From: Panorpa germanica
Taxonomy: Eukaryota > Arthropoda > Insecta > Mecoptera > Panorpidae
DNA length: 64,000 nucleotides
Direction: 5' to 3'
Assembly: GCA_963678705.1 (NCBI GenBank)
Contig: OY783214.1
Span: 8,618,001-8,682,000, forward strand
The notes under the pieces are model-generated. The model ran no database searches, was not told the DNA's origin, and saw nothing but the letters and a program-made list of their open reading frames with translations. Below, piece by piece: positions 1 to 14,369 of the stretch. A program made the position numbers and the translations under genes. Numbering within the stretch: the stretch's first letter is position 1; each line of letters starts with the position of its first letter.

Positions 1-15
1 TGGGTAACAGAATAA

Positions 16-162
16 GAGAGACAATGCAGGATGTGTGACAGAGAAGAGGAAATTTTAGAGCATGTTAAGAAGAGGTGTAAGGAGATAGTGAAAAGTGAAA
101 TCGACCGGATGAAAATCCTAAACGGGAGGCAGAATGGAATGAAATGGATGAAGGAAGTGTAA
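16..162 (+). pseudogene. C-terminal remnant of a non-LTR retrotransposon ORF2 (family 1)
   Basis: Frame 1 reads through a cysteine knuckle, C-R-M-C, eight residues, H, four residues, C (CX2CX8HX4C). A basic tail containing G-R-Q-N-G-M-K-W-M-K-E-V follows, ending at TAA 160-162. This knuckle near the C-terminus is typical of LINE reverse-transcriptase proteins (R1/Jockey-like and related clades). An in-frame TAA at 13-15 and the window edge cut the frame on the left, so it is broken or cannot be followed further. The purine-rich coding strand and the tail resemble the copies at 33083-33690 and 42335-43096. It is a decayed fragment with no predicted function. Confidence 0.6.
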
Positions 163-3100
163 AGCAAGAGAGGGGAAAATAAAGAAGTTGCAATGCTTGT
201 CGATGACGTCACTTGGATAACCGGTCATATTAGACGCTTACCTTAAAGTACCCATTGTGACCTTGGATTAAATAAGGATAAAATGTAATATACTTTGTGT
301 TTAATATAACAACAAATAATACGGTTTAAACTCATTTATAATCGGATTTAAGGGTTTAAATGTTTACACAAAGCGATCTTAGTTCATATAATACACTTGG
401 ACTTAAGAGATCTTTGAGATCTACTGGCACATACAACTATATATATATATATACGTATAGTATACATATATACAGAGAAACAACTATATAACCTAACAAA
501 ACATACAATACCTACCTACATATGACCTTTGGTATCAGTTTTGTTAGTAATACATACAGATCACGTGTAATATACTCCTACATATATATACATATATATG
601 GTGATGTTATATGTAGAGTAGTGAAAAGTCTTTTCATCATACATTCGAATGGAACTGTCCCACAATGGATTATTCGTATTGTATTCATTGGATTCGCACC
701 GAAGGGTTGCCTACTTCTACACCCTTACCCCTACCCCCAAACACACACACACATACATATAGAAATAGTCGTAACGAAGTACGTAAGTATTTATATAGAG
801 TCAGAAGGTATAGCCACCATACAAAGTACTTTTCGTGGTTCACTGAGTAAACAAATCCTTCATTCTTTACGTATAAAGGATATATACACTAAAGTTGAGT
901 ATGGTTTATGTTTATAAGGACTTTACTGTACCGAACATGGAACAAGGTAGTTTATTAAAAGTATAAAGTTTTTTTTTTTAAGACTTCTATCTAGAAGTTT
1001 TGATTATTAATAGTTGATTAACTTGAAATGTTTTTCGTGCTGTGAGAAAACTTGATCTTGTGTCTTTTACTATATGGAGAAGCAATTAGTGCGGTGGCAC
1101 ACTGGAAGCACGACTGTTTACAAACATATTTGTCTTTGTAAAAGGAAAGAGACAATGCCATATTAATGTATTGGACAAACAGAAACAAAGCTAACAATTT
1201 AGGATTAAGATAGACTTCTCGCAAGTGTGTGCGTTTCCATATGGTTCTATCTCTTGTGCATGATTGTTCTTGAGGTGTTTTTGGTTTACCTTTTGTCTTT
1301 TTCTGTCTATATAATCCACTATTAAAACATGGTCGCTATTACATTATCTTCAAAATTTTGCTCCGATGATTATAATATATCTTGTAATAATTTTCTTTTT
1401 TTATGTAATTTTTATAATTAATTCATTACCACACTAAATACACTTTACTAAAATATCTAAAAATCATTATACAAAGAAAAAATCGTCCTCTTGAAAGTAT
1501 TATCTTTACGCCTCTCTCACAATGCAAACGACTATCTGTTACGCCGAATTTTGGCATAGGGTGTATTCCAGTTGTTTCGTATTAGTACTGTTATAAGTAC
1601 TGTACATAATAAACAAGTGTACTATAATACTACGCAGGACCGCTTTAGGATCGGTGGGCTCCAAACTTGTGGTACAATTTGTGATGAGAACTTCCCTAAA
1701 CAATACTGCGAATGTTTTGTAATTAAAAAAAATATTAACGTGTAAAAAAAAACAAATTTAAAATAAGGGAGATTACTTGTTCTCAAAAATCTCCGTGAGA
1801 CCTAAAAACAAAAAGGTAATTTCTTCCAAAAACTTAATTTAGTTAAAAAAAATTAAATACTATTTCACAATTATATTGAACAGTTATTTTGCTTGTGGCA
1901 CGAGCCCACTTTGTGGTGCAGGCTAATAGGCATGTGCTTATCTTGCTTATGATTAAAAGTCCTGCCATGTATTTCACAATTTCAAACCTTTTTTTTATTA
2001 AAACACTTGATCGTTATTTTCCTTCTTTTCCAAATTAACAAATAATAAACATCGTCTGACTACGACGTTATTTTATTTCTACAAGTGGACCCCGTATATA
2101 AAACTTATACGAACGAACAGAAAGAAGATACTTATGAGTTTTGACAATTGTAATAGCGTAGACAATGTAATGTTACGTAAACAATATAACCATACTGTAA
2201 TCGTACTTATGCTTTCTGCTGTAGTGAATTCTAACCATTGTTAAGTACCTACTGAAATAATTCCCCCACTACTAAACTTTATCTTAGTATAATCAGTAAT
2301 AGTAAAAAATAATATTAACACAAAGACTCTACAAGGTTTTGTAAATACTATCATAACATAATACTACACTAAAAAATAATTATATGAATATAGTTTCATT
2401 TTTAACTAGCATGTTGTTATTTTAATTTCATGTAAAATAACATTAAACTTTTATGTTTTTGAAAACTTTTTGAGGTTAAAAATTATTACTATTTAAAAAT
2501 ACTTTGTTGTTTAACATTACTTATTACTGATTATCACACGTCTTAACGATCTCGGCTACATTGTAGTCTGAGCACAAAATCTAGAATTGAATTGAATTAC
2601 AACACACTTTTTAGATTAATTTGGGTGCGCTGATACCGAATTTTGAAGAACTACGGCTTCATTTTGAAAAAATTGTGACTAGAATCGGTTTTTCCACTAT
2701 ATCTCTATACTGGTGGGTCTTAAGGTAAAAGTAGTTATTATCAATCTGATAGAGAACTCAATTTCTTACAATTTACGTATACTCTATTTCTTTGTATATC
2801 TTATAGATAAGGAGCTGCTCCGCAGTAAAGAAGAGTACTTAACTGTAAATTAGTATTGATTCAAAAGATCGGATGCCAATCTACCGGGTGAACTTGCGTT
2901 TGCGATTTTTACCATATTTATTAAACCTAATATAGCATATAAACATATAATTAATAATTTAAATGGATTTTTAACGTTCTACAACTGCGCTGGTACAGTC
3001 TTCGACAAAAGTTTTCGCTCTTTTAGATATAAATAGTTTCACTCGTACTAAGCAGACGCAATACAACTTTTAGAGTCATATTGTAGCACGACAACATCCT

Positions 3101-5116
3101 TTATAATGTAATTCATGTTAAATTTAATTTTGAAGAGCATATTCTCTTTAAATTTCTTCTTTTTTTTACTTAACTGATATTTAACACAAGTATATGAATT
3201 ATAAAAAAAATGTAATATTAGCTATTTCCCACTTTAATAATAAGTCACGTACAAAGCGAAATTTTATAAAAGTGTAGCGGCTAAGGAGATATATTATCCG
3301 GAATCTCATTAAGGAAAGTCATCTATTCATCCAGGGCTTTTATTAAAATTTAATATTATATTATAAGTGAATGTATATGAATTTTATATAAAATATTAAT
3401 AAAGTTACTGAACCTTTAGCAAAGTCCACTTCTGACATATTACTGTAATTTAAATTGTTCCCAATTTGTCTTGCTCTTCGTTGAAAATTATTTTAGTTTC
3501 TTTTTATGAATATTTTTATGCATTTACTAAAATTTGTTGCATAATTCTGTTATTAATATGTGGATTTATTTGAAATATTTCTTAGTTCATTACTTCATTG
3601 GGCAGAATTTATTAATGAAGTTCAGGAAAAATGTAAAATGTTATTTTCAAATAAATGAAATAAAATACAGGGACAATATATTAAATTACAAATGAAAAAA
3701 ACATTGTTTTCAAACCATCATAAGAACCGAATATTTTCATATAGAAAATAACGTTTAAATTGAAGTTGGGAAATTGTGAACAGCTACAGACGAAAGGATA
3801 TGAAAGATTTAAAATTTCTGTCATCAAATAAGATGTTATACTGGTTGGAGTTTAAAGGAGTACACATGGGGTGTTCTATGTAATATTACTGTGAAGTAAA
3901 TAACATAAAAATCTGCAGAAGGGAAATATATCTTTTATAATCTATTCTAGACGTATTTAGATTGTACATAGTAGATATGTGTATTATAGGAAATATTTAT
4001 AAAGGTACAGGAAAATGATGTTATGTAATTGAATGATATTAAATGTAGTATGTATGTTTGTACATACGTCAACATGGTGATCCCCGTTGGTTACATAACT
4101 CGCAAAAGAGCTGAAAAGTAGCAAAAGTAAAATTATTGCATCTATTTATCTTTCTCTAACTCATTATTTCATATTCATCCCTTAATAATAAAACCCATGT
4201 CGTTCAGGTATAAATATATTTCTTATCATTCTTTTTGTCTCATTCTTTTTGTTTTATTTCAAATTTAAATGAGATTCACACAGTAACAAAATAGCTCAGA
4301 CTTAAAACAAGACGACAATCTTGATTTCATTTAGGATCAAGCGAGGGTCATATAATATTGTGTAGTATGAGACGAGGTTCACTTTACTGTTTTTAGGACG
4401 AAAAGAGGGGCAAAGATCCATTTCAGGATTAGGATAGGTCTAAAAATTCGACTCGGGTAGTATGTTCAAGTTTTATATAAAATTGTATTACGTTTAGAAG
4501 TCTAATTAACTCCAATATATTGAGGTCCTACCATGCTCGCGGTTCCAATACACAATCGAATCAATTATGGCCAACATCAGTGGGTTGAGATGGCGGTCCA
4601 TCACTGGTCCCAATATAGGGCCCCATATACTCAATTATGCTTAGAAAATCAATTATGGCTTCAAAGTTCAATTATGTTTAAATGCTACTGATTTTGCGTG
4701 TGAGGTTAAAAACAGTTAATTTCAAATTAGGTGAAATTGCGAAATTAGTTTGTGTAAAAAAATATTACAAAAATATTTTTATTACTAAATCATTAAAATT
4801 AAGAATTATATTTTATTTGAGCCTCCTTTTCATCAACGGAAGAACTTATTTTCTTTAGCTTTTTCACAAGTACATCGTAACCTTCATTTTTTATATGCTT
4901 GTTCCGTTTTGTTATACATGTACATATATATTGGTGCTCGGACTGCTGGTCAACCACCAACTATATTCATCACACCCATAAGCGATTGGACCCTATACAA
5001 AGTAACTGAATTACTCCGAATGTAACAGTGATTACAATCTCTACAAAACCTTCCATAAACTCAAATGGTAAAAATGTCTGTGAACGTGAGAAGTCATCTG
5101 CGAGTAAATATAATGT
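163..5116. other. AT-rich non-coding DNA, no gene seen
   Basis: No supported gene. Open frames at 522-917 and 1018-1224 are AT-rich, contain microsatellite sequence ((TA)n near 439-453, (AC)n near 740-752) and encode nothing recognisable. A small cluster of TCAATTATG motifs lies at 4561-4676 (see findings). The rest is unique-looking AT-rich sequence, compatible with intron or intergenic DNA. Confidence 0.5.
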
Positions 5117-5468
5117 ACTAGCTGTCCCGGCCACGCGTTGCTGTGACTAACGTTTTTGTCATATTACATTACATAGCGCCATCTATTGAATATTTACTCA
5201 ATCTAGTCAACAGAATATTTACTCAATCTAGTCAACAGATGTCGCCATCATCGTCGCCAGATGTCATCGTTTGGAGCTAACAGATAATTAATAGACAAAT
5301 AATTTGCAATAAGATAATATTGCAATCATAAATTGAGATGTAAGCTATCCTATCTTTCAAGTTGGATCAAACTGCACACGGTGTACAAATTTGATTAAAA
5401 TCGGTTAAGTAGTTTAGGAGTCCATCGCGGACACACAACGTGACACGTAATTTATATATATTAAGATA
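5117..5468 (+). repeat. Interspersed repeat fragment, CTAGCTGTCCCGGC head type
   Basis: The segment starts with CTAGCTGTCCCGGC and ends with a block containing TTGATTAAAATCGGTTAAG, then AGTTTAGGAGTCCATCGCGG and a TATATATATTAAGAT tail. This head and tail layout is common in interspersed repeats of many arthropods. I recognise the pattern but cannot name the family with certainty. A partial head (TAGCTGACTCGACAGACGTT) recurs at about 8364-8392. There is no coding capacity. Confidence 0.5.
5188..5237. repeat. Perfect 25-bp tandem duplication
   Basis: A 25-bp unit starting GAATATTTACTC and ending AGTCAACA occurs twice head to tail (5188-5212 and 5213-5237) with no mismatch, inside the interspersed repeat at 5117-5468. 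Confidence 0.9.
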
Positions 5469-5863
5469 ATCAATCTCTGAATAAAAACAATAACTTAGAA
5501 TACAGTTTTTATTTCTTATACAATATTATTTGTTGTGTAATTTATACGTAAACCATATTAACGTTAAAATATTATTACATTATTGATTTCAAGCCAATAT
5601 TTTTTTATTACGAGTATTATTTTTTCTTTATAAAAGTATTGAAGTATGAAGGTCTTCTTCAAGTTATGCATCTTCGTTACATTGTATTATCAACGCCTGA
5701 ATGTCTGAGAGCGCTGTATGCAGTATTATTATGTCTAGAAAAAGTCTTCTTATATACGTACAACAGAGTCATGTAATATTCACGCTACGAGAATTTATTT
5801 ATTATATATAAAAAATATGCGCTTCACAAAAATGAGAAAATGTTATGGTCACAAGTCTGCACT

Positions 5864-5865
<2 letters not shown>

Positions 5866-5925
<60 letters not shown>
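5866..5925. repeat. (TA)n microsatellite
   Basis: About 60 bp of uninterrupted alternating TA, seen directly. Confidence 0.97.
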
Positions 5926-5930
<5 letters not shown>

Positions 5931-8900
5931 TTCAACAAAATTCATATAATGTAGACTTGATAATAGCCTACAACATAATGTATTTCACTTTTTGGTTTTC
6001 TTTTGTGCTTCTTATTTTCATTAAATTATTTAATACGAACAGTGAATAATTTTTAAAATGAATCTCTTCTCACTTTTTATTCATATATAAATTACACTGT
6101 TAATATTTTGTATTTAATTATTTTAACATCTAAGGTCTTGTAACTTAAAGCAAAAAATCTTCTAAAGATGTTTAAAAGATTCGCACAGTTGCTTGCGCAT
6201 CCAGGCTATAACGCAAGTGTCCTTGCGACGTAAACTCACTGCACAGGGTGAAACCGAAAAACTCAAGCATTAGGCACTGAAATCAAAATAAAATGCGCGC
6301 TAAATTCAAACTGCCTATAATAATAACGACACGCTAAAAGTGGCGTAACCTCGTTAACCCCGCTAAATTTTCGTGCTTATGGTATTGAGATTAATTTAAG
6401 CTTGTAGAAACTGTTCAATTAAAAAAAAAATTCATTTACCATTTGTATTTTAGCAGTGTAACATAAAGCTCTAATACCGTCATACTCCGCTCAATGCTCT
6501 AGCCATATTTTTCCTTAACACTGCACAATGTTGAAGGTAATCCAGGGCCTATATTAAACCATCCTATCGAAACATTTACCCAATATATGAATTTGGAGAA
6601 TACACTTATAAATTAAAAACACCCTGGAAACGTGCTTGTGCAGTAATGGAGACTTACGAAGGAAACACACTACTTATTATACGACTTGGTATTACATAAA
6701 TTTTATCAAAACTCTCTACATAGAATGCTTTAAAGAATTCTATGGTTTTGTTCCTTTTTGAGTATGTATAATGAAATCAGCTGAATATAGTTCATATTCA
6801 TAATGGAGTTTCTTTCCTAACAGCTGCAGCTGCATCTGGAGTTGCAGACGCTTGTGAAATAATATTACAAAAATAACATCATAAGAAATGAAGTTAAATC
6901 TTTACTGCTCAAAATTTATTAAATCAATCATAAAACCTAAAGAGTGAGAACAATTCTTTTAAATGCTTACCACTGGAAATGTTCGTAAATGTCTAACATC
7001 TTATTATGATTTGATTTTAAAGAAATAATTGTTTACTATCTTCGTTATCTATTTTAAGTATTAAGAAGCAACACAAGATTTGTTTGTTGTTGACTACGTA
7101 CCCGTTGGTGCAATACTTTTAACGAATATATGTTGTTAATTTCTAAAATACTCGTGTGTTAAAGTGATTCATTGTCATAATAACTCAGATATTAATTTTG
7201 ATAAGTCTATCTATTAAATAAAGTACTGTTTTTATTGTTTGTTTGTTTATTTTTGTATAATTTTAATACTTAATATAAATTACATTTACCAAATAAAAAT
7301 AACAAACAATACAAACAACAATTATAAATATAAACTAGAACATAATTTACTAACATGCATATAAATAGTATACATATATATCATTCAGACAAGAGTTAAT
7401 TATCCGACCTTCTACATGCCCAATCCAGTCGGAGTCTCTACTCTGAATTTTAATGTTTTAACTACAAACATTTGGAAACACCGGTGAGGTTGGAATTAGG
7501 GGTGGAACACAAGGGGGTGCGTAAATCAGAAACCACCACGTGTATGTCGCGTGGGTTCTAAATACTAAATACTAAACTCAGACAAGAGACAAGGTGACTC
7601 GCCCTCACTACCCCACTAAACCCTTCTCCCCATCTGTCTCCCACCCTTATACACGTAAGTCTGTTCTACCCCTGCTACTTTACCGCAATCGTAATAAAGA
7701 TAACACTTCTAGTTGTCAGATATACTAAATGATATATCATCCACTACGCAGTAACGATTTACAAATTAATATCAAATATATAACGACTTTACCTTCACCA
7801 TCTTGTGTTGTGTTGTGCACAATTGTTTGAAATGTGTTTATTATTGTGTTAAATTTCAGTATACAGTGTGGTGTTATTCATGAAATACGTTTTTCATTCT
7901 ACAGATAAACTGTTCTTAAATTATTGCTGTATAACATAGAAATCAATAGAACAGGTGGCAAAACTTTTGAATTATTAATTTCGTGTAGAACAGTCAAAGA
8001 ACCTTGTGAAATTTAATAAACTGTTTTTCCAATTTCTCATAAAAACTTCACTGTATTCATAATTATACGGCTTCAGTTTTTGGTAATGTTATTTTATGTT
8101 CTATGTATGTTATTATTCCATTTTTTGTTATTGCTGTATTTAATAGATACTTGTTTGTAAAATTTATTATTCAAGAATGTTTATCCTTGGAGACTGAATG
8201 AAATATTACACTTTTTTGTATTGAAACGTTTGTATCAGTTTCTGATTATGTTACATTTTTTTAATTTAAAATTGGCTAAATATTAGGTATCTTGATTTAC
8301 TTTAATCTAACTACCTTTTTGCATATACATGCCATTTATTATGTTATTATGTTTATTATGTTAGTAGCTGACTCGACAGACGTTGTTGTGTCCAAATTTC
8401 AATAAACTTTTTTACTATTCAACTGAAAATAAACAATTTTCCGTCACTATTAGCTTAAATCACAATTTAATAATGAGGTGTCACACGATATTTGCGCACA
8501 TTGTAGCACAACTTTCATAGAAAAAATTACTTTCAGTTTTTCCTAGTTTCCGAGAAAACTTTCTCAACGTCTCCTAAGTTGCTTGGCTCGTTTATATTTT
8601 ATTTAGATACTTAACGGACTAAATATTGTTTCTATTGGTTCAATTGTTTTTATAGTCAAACGCACCTACCTAATGGGATTCATCAATTGTCAGCTTCGGA
8701 ATAACGCAGCAGTGCAAAACCCAATACGATTTTCATAAAGTTTAAACAGTCGTCAAAGAACGGGAACGTAAAGTTCTGTCCTAATGAGCCCGGTAAATTA
8801 TCAATAAAGAAAAATGTAAAGTAGTACTAATTAAATACGTTCTAAGGGGTTGTTTTTATGTTCATCGTCGAAGTGCTACCAGTATATATATTTGAAGGGA

Positions 8901-10104
8901 ATTTCTAGTTTAGTCTTTACCTGATTCACTAAACCGGAAGGCAGGGACACATTATCCCACGTTAAACCAACTAGATTGCTTCATTTTCAAAATAAACAAC
9001 CATTGATTAAATTACGTATACGACTATTTATTTCATCACTTCAATTAACAATTGAATAAAATTATACAAACTAATTATTAAAACATAATATCTCAAGTTT
9101 AATTATAAGATATCTCTCGATTGTAATTATCATTTTGGTTACGGTTGTGGATAATATATAATTCAGATGAGGTCAACCACAAACCATAACCCGTATCTGC
9201 CTCTCTCATTGTGTTTCATTTCATTTTGCTGTATGAGGAAACCGTAAATTTATTAATTCACGATCTCTACTAGAAACTAAATTCCTCAAACTAAAGCTTG
9301 AAATCGCTTGAAAGATGCATTCATCCAGCAGCTAATAATTTACATTTAAATAATTCACTTGTGGATTTTTAGTTTTAAAATATTTTACTTTATAAATTAA
9401 ACAACGAAAATTATTCGAGAAATTTATATAAAAAGTAATTTACTCAGCGAAAGTGAAAGAATGTTTTCAGTCTGTCTCCCTCACTACCATTTAGTCTGTA
9501 CGCGATGTAACGTACGACTGACTCGAAATAGTTAGATTTTTATCTAATCGGATTCGATTTAGTAAAGGACATTCCTTAAATTCACCGGATAAGTTACTTT
9601 TTCTTTTTAATGTATATATTCTATCTCTTTAACACCGACCGCTTGATTTTCTCGATTTAGAATTATGAGATTCTTTTACTTATTTATGTAAAACTAGAGC
9701 TAATTTTTATCCTTAAATTTAAGAAAGATTCAATTAAATATCTATATGTCCTGAATGATATTTTATAGAAAAATTCTTGATAGAAATAACTTGAAACTTG
9801 CACTCCAAGACAATTTTCTATCTGGGCATTATATTAAATTTTTAATTAAAGGATTTCCTTTATCGAACCGACTATTATACAATACCTGTTATTCTGAATA
9901 TATACTCTAAAGAATTCACAAAGGCTTAAATATATTAAAGGAATCAAATACCGAAGAAATATTAAATAAAATTTCTCTCAGATTCAAGATTGAATGAAAG
10001 CTCAAACAATAAATAATATAAAATTTAAAGGTTTTCAAGTTATATAATATAATATAGTTATACATATATTTATTTGTATACCATATATGTGTATATTTAT
10101 AGAA
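5926..10104. other. AT-rich non-coding DNA, no gene seen
   Basis: No supported gene or RNA gene. The stretch 7400-7640 is richer in C and G than its surroundings (CCCTCACTACCCCACTAAAC and similar) but has no open frame I recognise. A short repeat head resembling the element at 5117 lies near 8364-8392. Confidence 0.45.
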
Positions 10105-10136
10105 ATATATATATATATATATATATATATTTGTAG

Positions 10137-10190
<54 letters not shown>
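10105..10190. repeat. Two adjacent (AT)n tracts sharing a TTKTAGAAAT lead-in
   Basis: Two alternating AT tracts (about 10105-10131 and 10139-10190) are each preceded by TATTTRTAGAAAT-like sequence, so the microsatellite and its flank have been duplicated together. Tyr/Ile-rich reading frames across it (9916-10290) are microsatellite artefacts. Confidence 0.9.
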
Positions 10191-10193
<3 letters not shown>

Positions 10194-10639
10194 TAAATGG
10201 ACCCCTATAGCACTTGGATGAAATAAATGAACACAATACATCGGACCGGTCACAAGCGTGACTCGTTAGCTTTAACAAAATACAAGTCAAAGCTTTTTGG
10301 ACTTATGTAAGGGGTAAAGGACAAATCACAATTGATCTATAACTCTCCACTTATACTATAAATCATAATAATTGAGCTATAATTCGAGATTTGGGGTTAA
10401 AATATATAAGTATTTCTTTTTATATACGAATGTCATTTTTGAGTTCTTTAAGTAACCTACATTTATATTAATGATACAAGTTTTAGTTGTAAATGTTTTA
10501 ACCCCCTCCATTTTATATACAGAGTGCGTATTATGTTCCAGGTCGATGTGTGCTGTGCTAGTTCAATAGTCAACTTCGTTAATAATTCAATTACAATTAA
10601 AAGTTGTTTCATATATATCATATATTTTCTAAAGAATTT

Positions 10640-11040
10640 TTTTCTTCTTAGGACCACGGTCCTTTTTTCGCCCTTCTTACTTTATTTTATTTACATTTTA
10701 TCTATTTACATTTCATTATTATTATTACTACCTAAACTTTTAAACCCGCTTTATGCCATAACCTGTCTATGACTAGGCACACTGGCCACCTCGGATATTT
10801 TAGTATTTCCTCCATACTCGTAGGCAACTCCACTCCATTTTTCATCAAAACTCTATACAAATTATTTCTGCAGACCTCCGTTTCTGTACATTGGAAGATA
10901 AAATGTTCTGGATCTGCTACCTCTTTTCCACAATTGCACATATCTTCTTCTACCAAGTGATTTCTTTTCAGATGTGCCAATACCCCTGTATGGTCTACCC
11001 TCAGTCTCGATATTCTAAAGAATTTATGTGCACAATTTAA
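10640..11040 (-). pseudogene. C-terminal remnant of a non-LTR retrotransposon (distinct family)
   Basis: The minus strand encodes a frame containing R-I-S-R-L-R-V-D-H-T-G-V-L-A-H-L-K-R followed by a knuckle C-N-C-G-K-E, then H and C (C-x-C-x9-H-x4-C). This is the arrangement at the end of Jockey/R1-type LINE proteins, where a basic helical stretch precedes a C.CG...H...C motif. The frame 10732-10980 starts at an internal methionine and ends soon after the knuckle. Only the 3' end is present, with a T-rich run on the plus strand near 10635-10645 that may be the old poly(A) tail. It is not obviously the same family as the other LINE pieces in the window. Confidence 0.65.
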
Positions 11041-14000
11041 ATTTCTTATTGGAAGTAATTAAATGTTTGAAAAATACTTTATTGTAGTAGAATTGCTTTC
11101 CCTATGTTTATTTTCCGTTTTCCTTTTGTTTTAAATTCACACAAAGAAAAATTATATGAGAATAAAAACGCAAACGTCATTAAAACCTGGTTGGCATACT
11201 CGTACCACACCACCGACACCAACATCACATACTGGGGTGTTTCTGGGTTTATCCTTTGTTCCCACAAACTGAAATGCTGGATCGTTTCGTTGTAAAAGCG
11301 ACAATACCGGGAAGCTGCAATCGGGAACTTGTCAATCACACCGTGTGTGGTTGCTTAGGGACAGGGAATAGAAAATTGCAAAATAGCTTGGCAAGGGTAA
11401 CCAAGAAATAGGGAAACAAAGTAACAGTTCTCTCCGCCACTCCATCACCATTTGATATGTGTTTTATTTTGATACATGTAGCTTTAAAAGCTCTTGTCTT
11501 TGTTATGGTTGAACAATAAAAATTTATTCCAATTTGGACGTTAAAATAACCACTTCTTAATATCTGGTTGAATGTTTAATTAGTAATGATATACATTTAG
11601 TAGCATATACATTAAGTAATAATCTTAAGATGCATGTCAAAGACAAGATAGAAGCTTTAGAGCTTAATTTAGAGCTTATCTACGCTAGTTCAAGAACATT
11701 TGTGACCTATAATACGGTTATGACCGGAAATATGAACATTCCTGCTGCATTAATGTTTATCAGATAATCCAGCATGACAAGTTGAACGATCATTCTTCTG
11801 TAATCGGGTCAAGCGTAATTGAATGTCAAACATTCCTTTGATCAAAACACGTCCTTTGCATTTTAGATTGTTTTATTATTATCTTAGACAGTTGTATCAT
11901 TACCACAACCATAAATCGCACCAAATTTGCCCTAATTATTTTGTAAGCTTAAAAATTAACTTCAATTTTCTTGCTATAAGTAAGTGTTCAATTGCTTTGG
12001 TAAGTTGTTTTATAAGTGCAATAGTAATCTGTAGCCTACTTTTTGCTTTCTTAAAATTTAGGAAAACTAAGTCTTAATAGATACTCTATTTTAGAACCAA
12101 AAGAGATTTCCATTTTGGTTTCGAAATATGCTTTGTTTTAATTTTCACATACAAGACAATATCTTCAGTTTTATTAGCAATTGTATATTTTAAACAAACG
12201 ATCTTGTGTTGCTTCTGAAATTTCAAGTTTATTTTGGTAATTTACATACATATTTTAATAATTACATTGTTTAACTTAAATCATATATGAAATTTAAAGA
12301 AACGACATTTAAAGTTTACCATAAATTGTCAATTCCTTTTTTTCTAATTTTATTATAACTTCACAATATGCACTTAACTAACTAAAAACGTGAGTTCTGT
12401 CGGCTCCAAATATCAACTGTGTTGGCCATTATTCCTACATAGATATCTATGCCGTTCATGAGTATATCTTTTCACTGAACGGTCACTGTTTTACCGACAG
12501 ACTAGCTTTGTATCAACTAAAGAAATATAACTATATAATATATATATATAACGGCTTACAGTTTTGTTACTATAAGTTTTATCAAAATCGAGGTACCGGC
12601 TCTACAATACCCAAAGAGTTAAGAAACTGAAGAAATATCTTTATTACTTATTAATCCATAATTATATGAAATGAATTGAAATAAGAATTTAAGTAGATTT
12701 ATTAATATTTAACATGAAAGTAAAACCAAACAATATTGTAACCCGAGTAAGGTATTTCAATAAGCGTAAGCTGTGAACTGGAGCACCTGTTCTTATCGTA
12801 TACAACCACAACGAGTACATACTCTGACACCACATACGACACCGACTACGCTACGCCACGACGCGACTCGACGCTACGTTTAGAAAACAAGACCCCTAAA
12901 TTATACTCGTCGTGTACTACGGACAATATTTTATAAATAGCTTTAGCCAGTCATCTGTATAACAGAACGGAAATAAACTAATGTTAGTTTAATGTCATTT
13001 TAAAGTGGAACGTTACATAGTACAATCGATAAAAAAATTTATTTATTATATTATAAATGTGAGGTGCTAATTAACCTAATTCTCATTTAATCATACTTGG
13101 AAATTGTCCGAATTTTCACTGCAACTATTATGCGAATATATGTATGAACTATAAAACATTTACTGTTGTGTATTAATAATACATATTAAATTAGGATCTT
13201 CTTCTCATAACAAAGTATGCAAATGCGACTACACCCTACTGAAAAAGTCGGAGTTGGTTCTAGTGTGAGTGAGCTTTGATAAGTCTACAATGTATAATTT
13301 TTTATATGATTTTTACTTATTCTTCTAAGTTAGTTTTTACACGCGCTAACATAATTAAGCAAAATCTTTATTAGTGGCACTAAACTCTTTAGGTGTTTCT
13401 TTCGATGTCTTCTTGAATATATCTTACTTTCAGTAGCATAAGATCAATACAGCCAGATGGAATTAATATTATATATAATAAAACTCAGATTGATGTAGAA
13501 AATTAACTGCAGTCTTAAAGAGGAAATAGAATATTGATAGGTTACAATTAATTATCTAAACATTTGTATAAAAAAATTAAAGTAGAAGAATCTTATGATG
13601 TTGCAGTGAAGAGACACCTATCTTTGATAATTTCACACCATAGTAATCTTTATTAAGTCATACTTAAAAGTCAAAAAATCTTAAGTCAAAAAATTACATA
13701 CTGGTAAAGCATAATGAGAAGTCTTTCATCTTACTAAAAAATAATAATTAAACTGCATTTTAAGTAGCAACAAATTGAGATTGATTAAGGAAAATACAAA
13801 AAAGTGGGAAACTTCTTTTCTGTATGAACAGACAATTAGAAAAAGCCATCTTTAGACTGTGAACAGGACATACGAGGTTGACACATCAACATTTCATGAG
13901 TAAAACAACAGCTTCGTCAGACGCAAATAACAGTCCATTATCACCTGCCCACAATATCAAACTCAACGAACAAATCAAACGAACATCAGTGGCGAACTAA

Positions 14001-14369
14001 AGATATATGCTTTCATACAATCTAGAAGAAATTCATCGTGCAAGTGCTTGAATTTCTAATTGATATAAAATTAATAAGTCAAATATAACGAAAATTAAAT
14101 AACTTTTAGCGAACATGACCTTGACGTTGAAATTGCCTCAAATTCTGAAACTACATTTATTCGTATACCTATGTCTAGTGAATATAATACAGCTATAATA
14201 CTTATTATTTACTACTGTATACCTATTTAACAAACTCCATCGTATTACATTTTATGTATTAGCTACCGTCTATTTTGATAAGATTCTTTCATTAAAATCT
14301 CAACATGTTTTATATAAATTTGACTAAAGCCATAAAACACAATAATAACACTCTTTGTTTTAATAAAGG
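11041..14369. other. Non-coding DNA; one unrecognised open frame, nested inverted repeat and CG-rich islet
   Basis: No recognised gene. Frames open on both strands between 11079 and 11339. The minus frame (86 codons, including I-N-P-E-T-P-Q-Y-V) sits in slightly GC-richer sequence, but I do not recognise it and see no convincing splice context. Nested inverted repeats lie at 12396-12501, and a CG-dinucleotide-rich islet at about 12785-12885. The rest is AT-rich. Confidence 0.4.

Noticed and set aside
9916-10290. Tyr/Ile repeat protein on the minus strand
   Set aside because: Translation of an (AT)n microsatellite.
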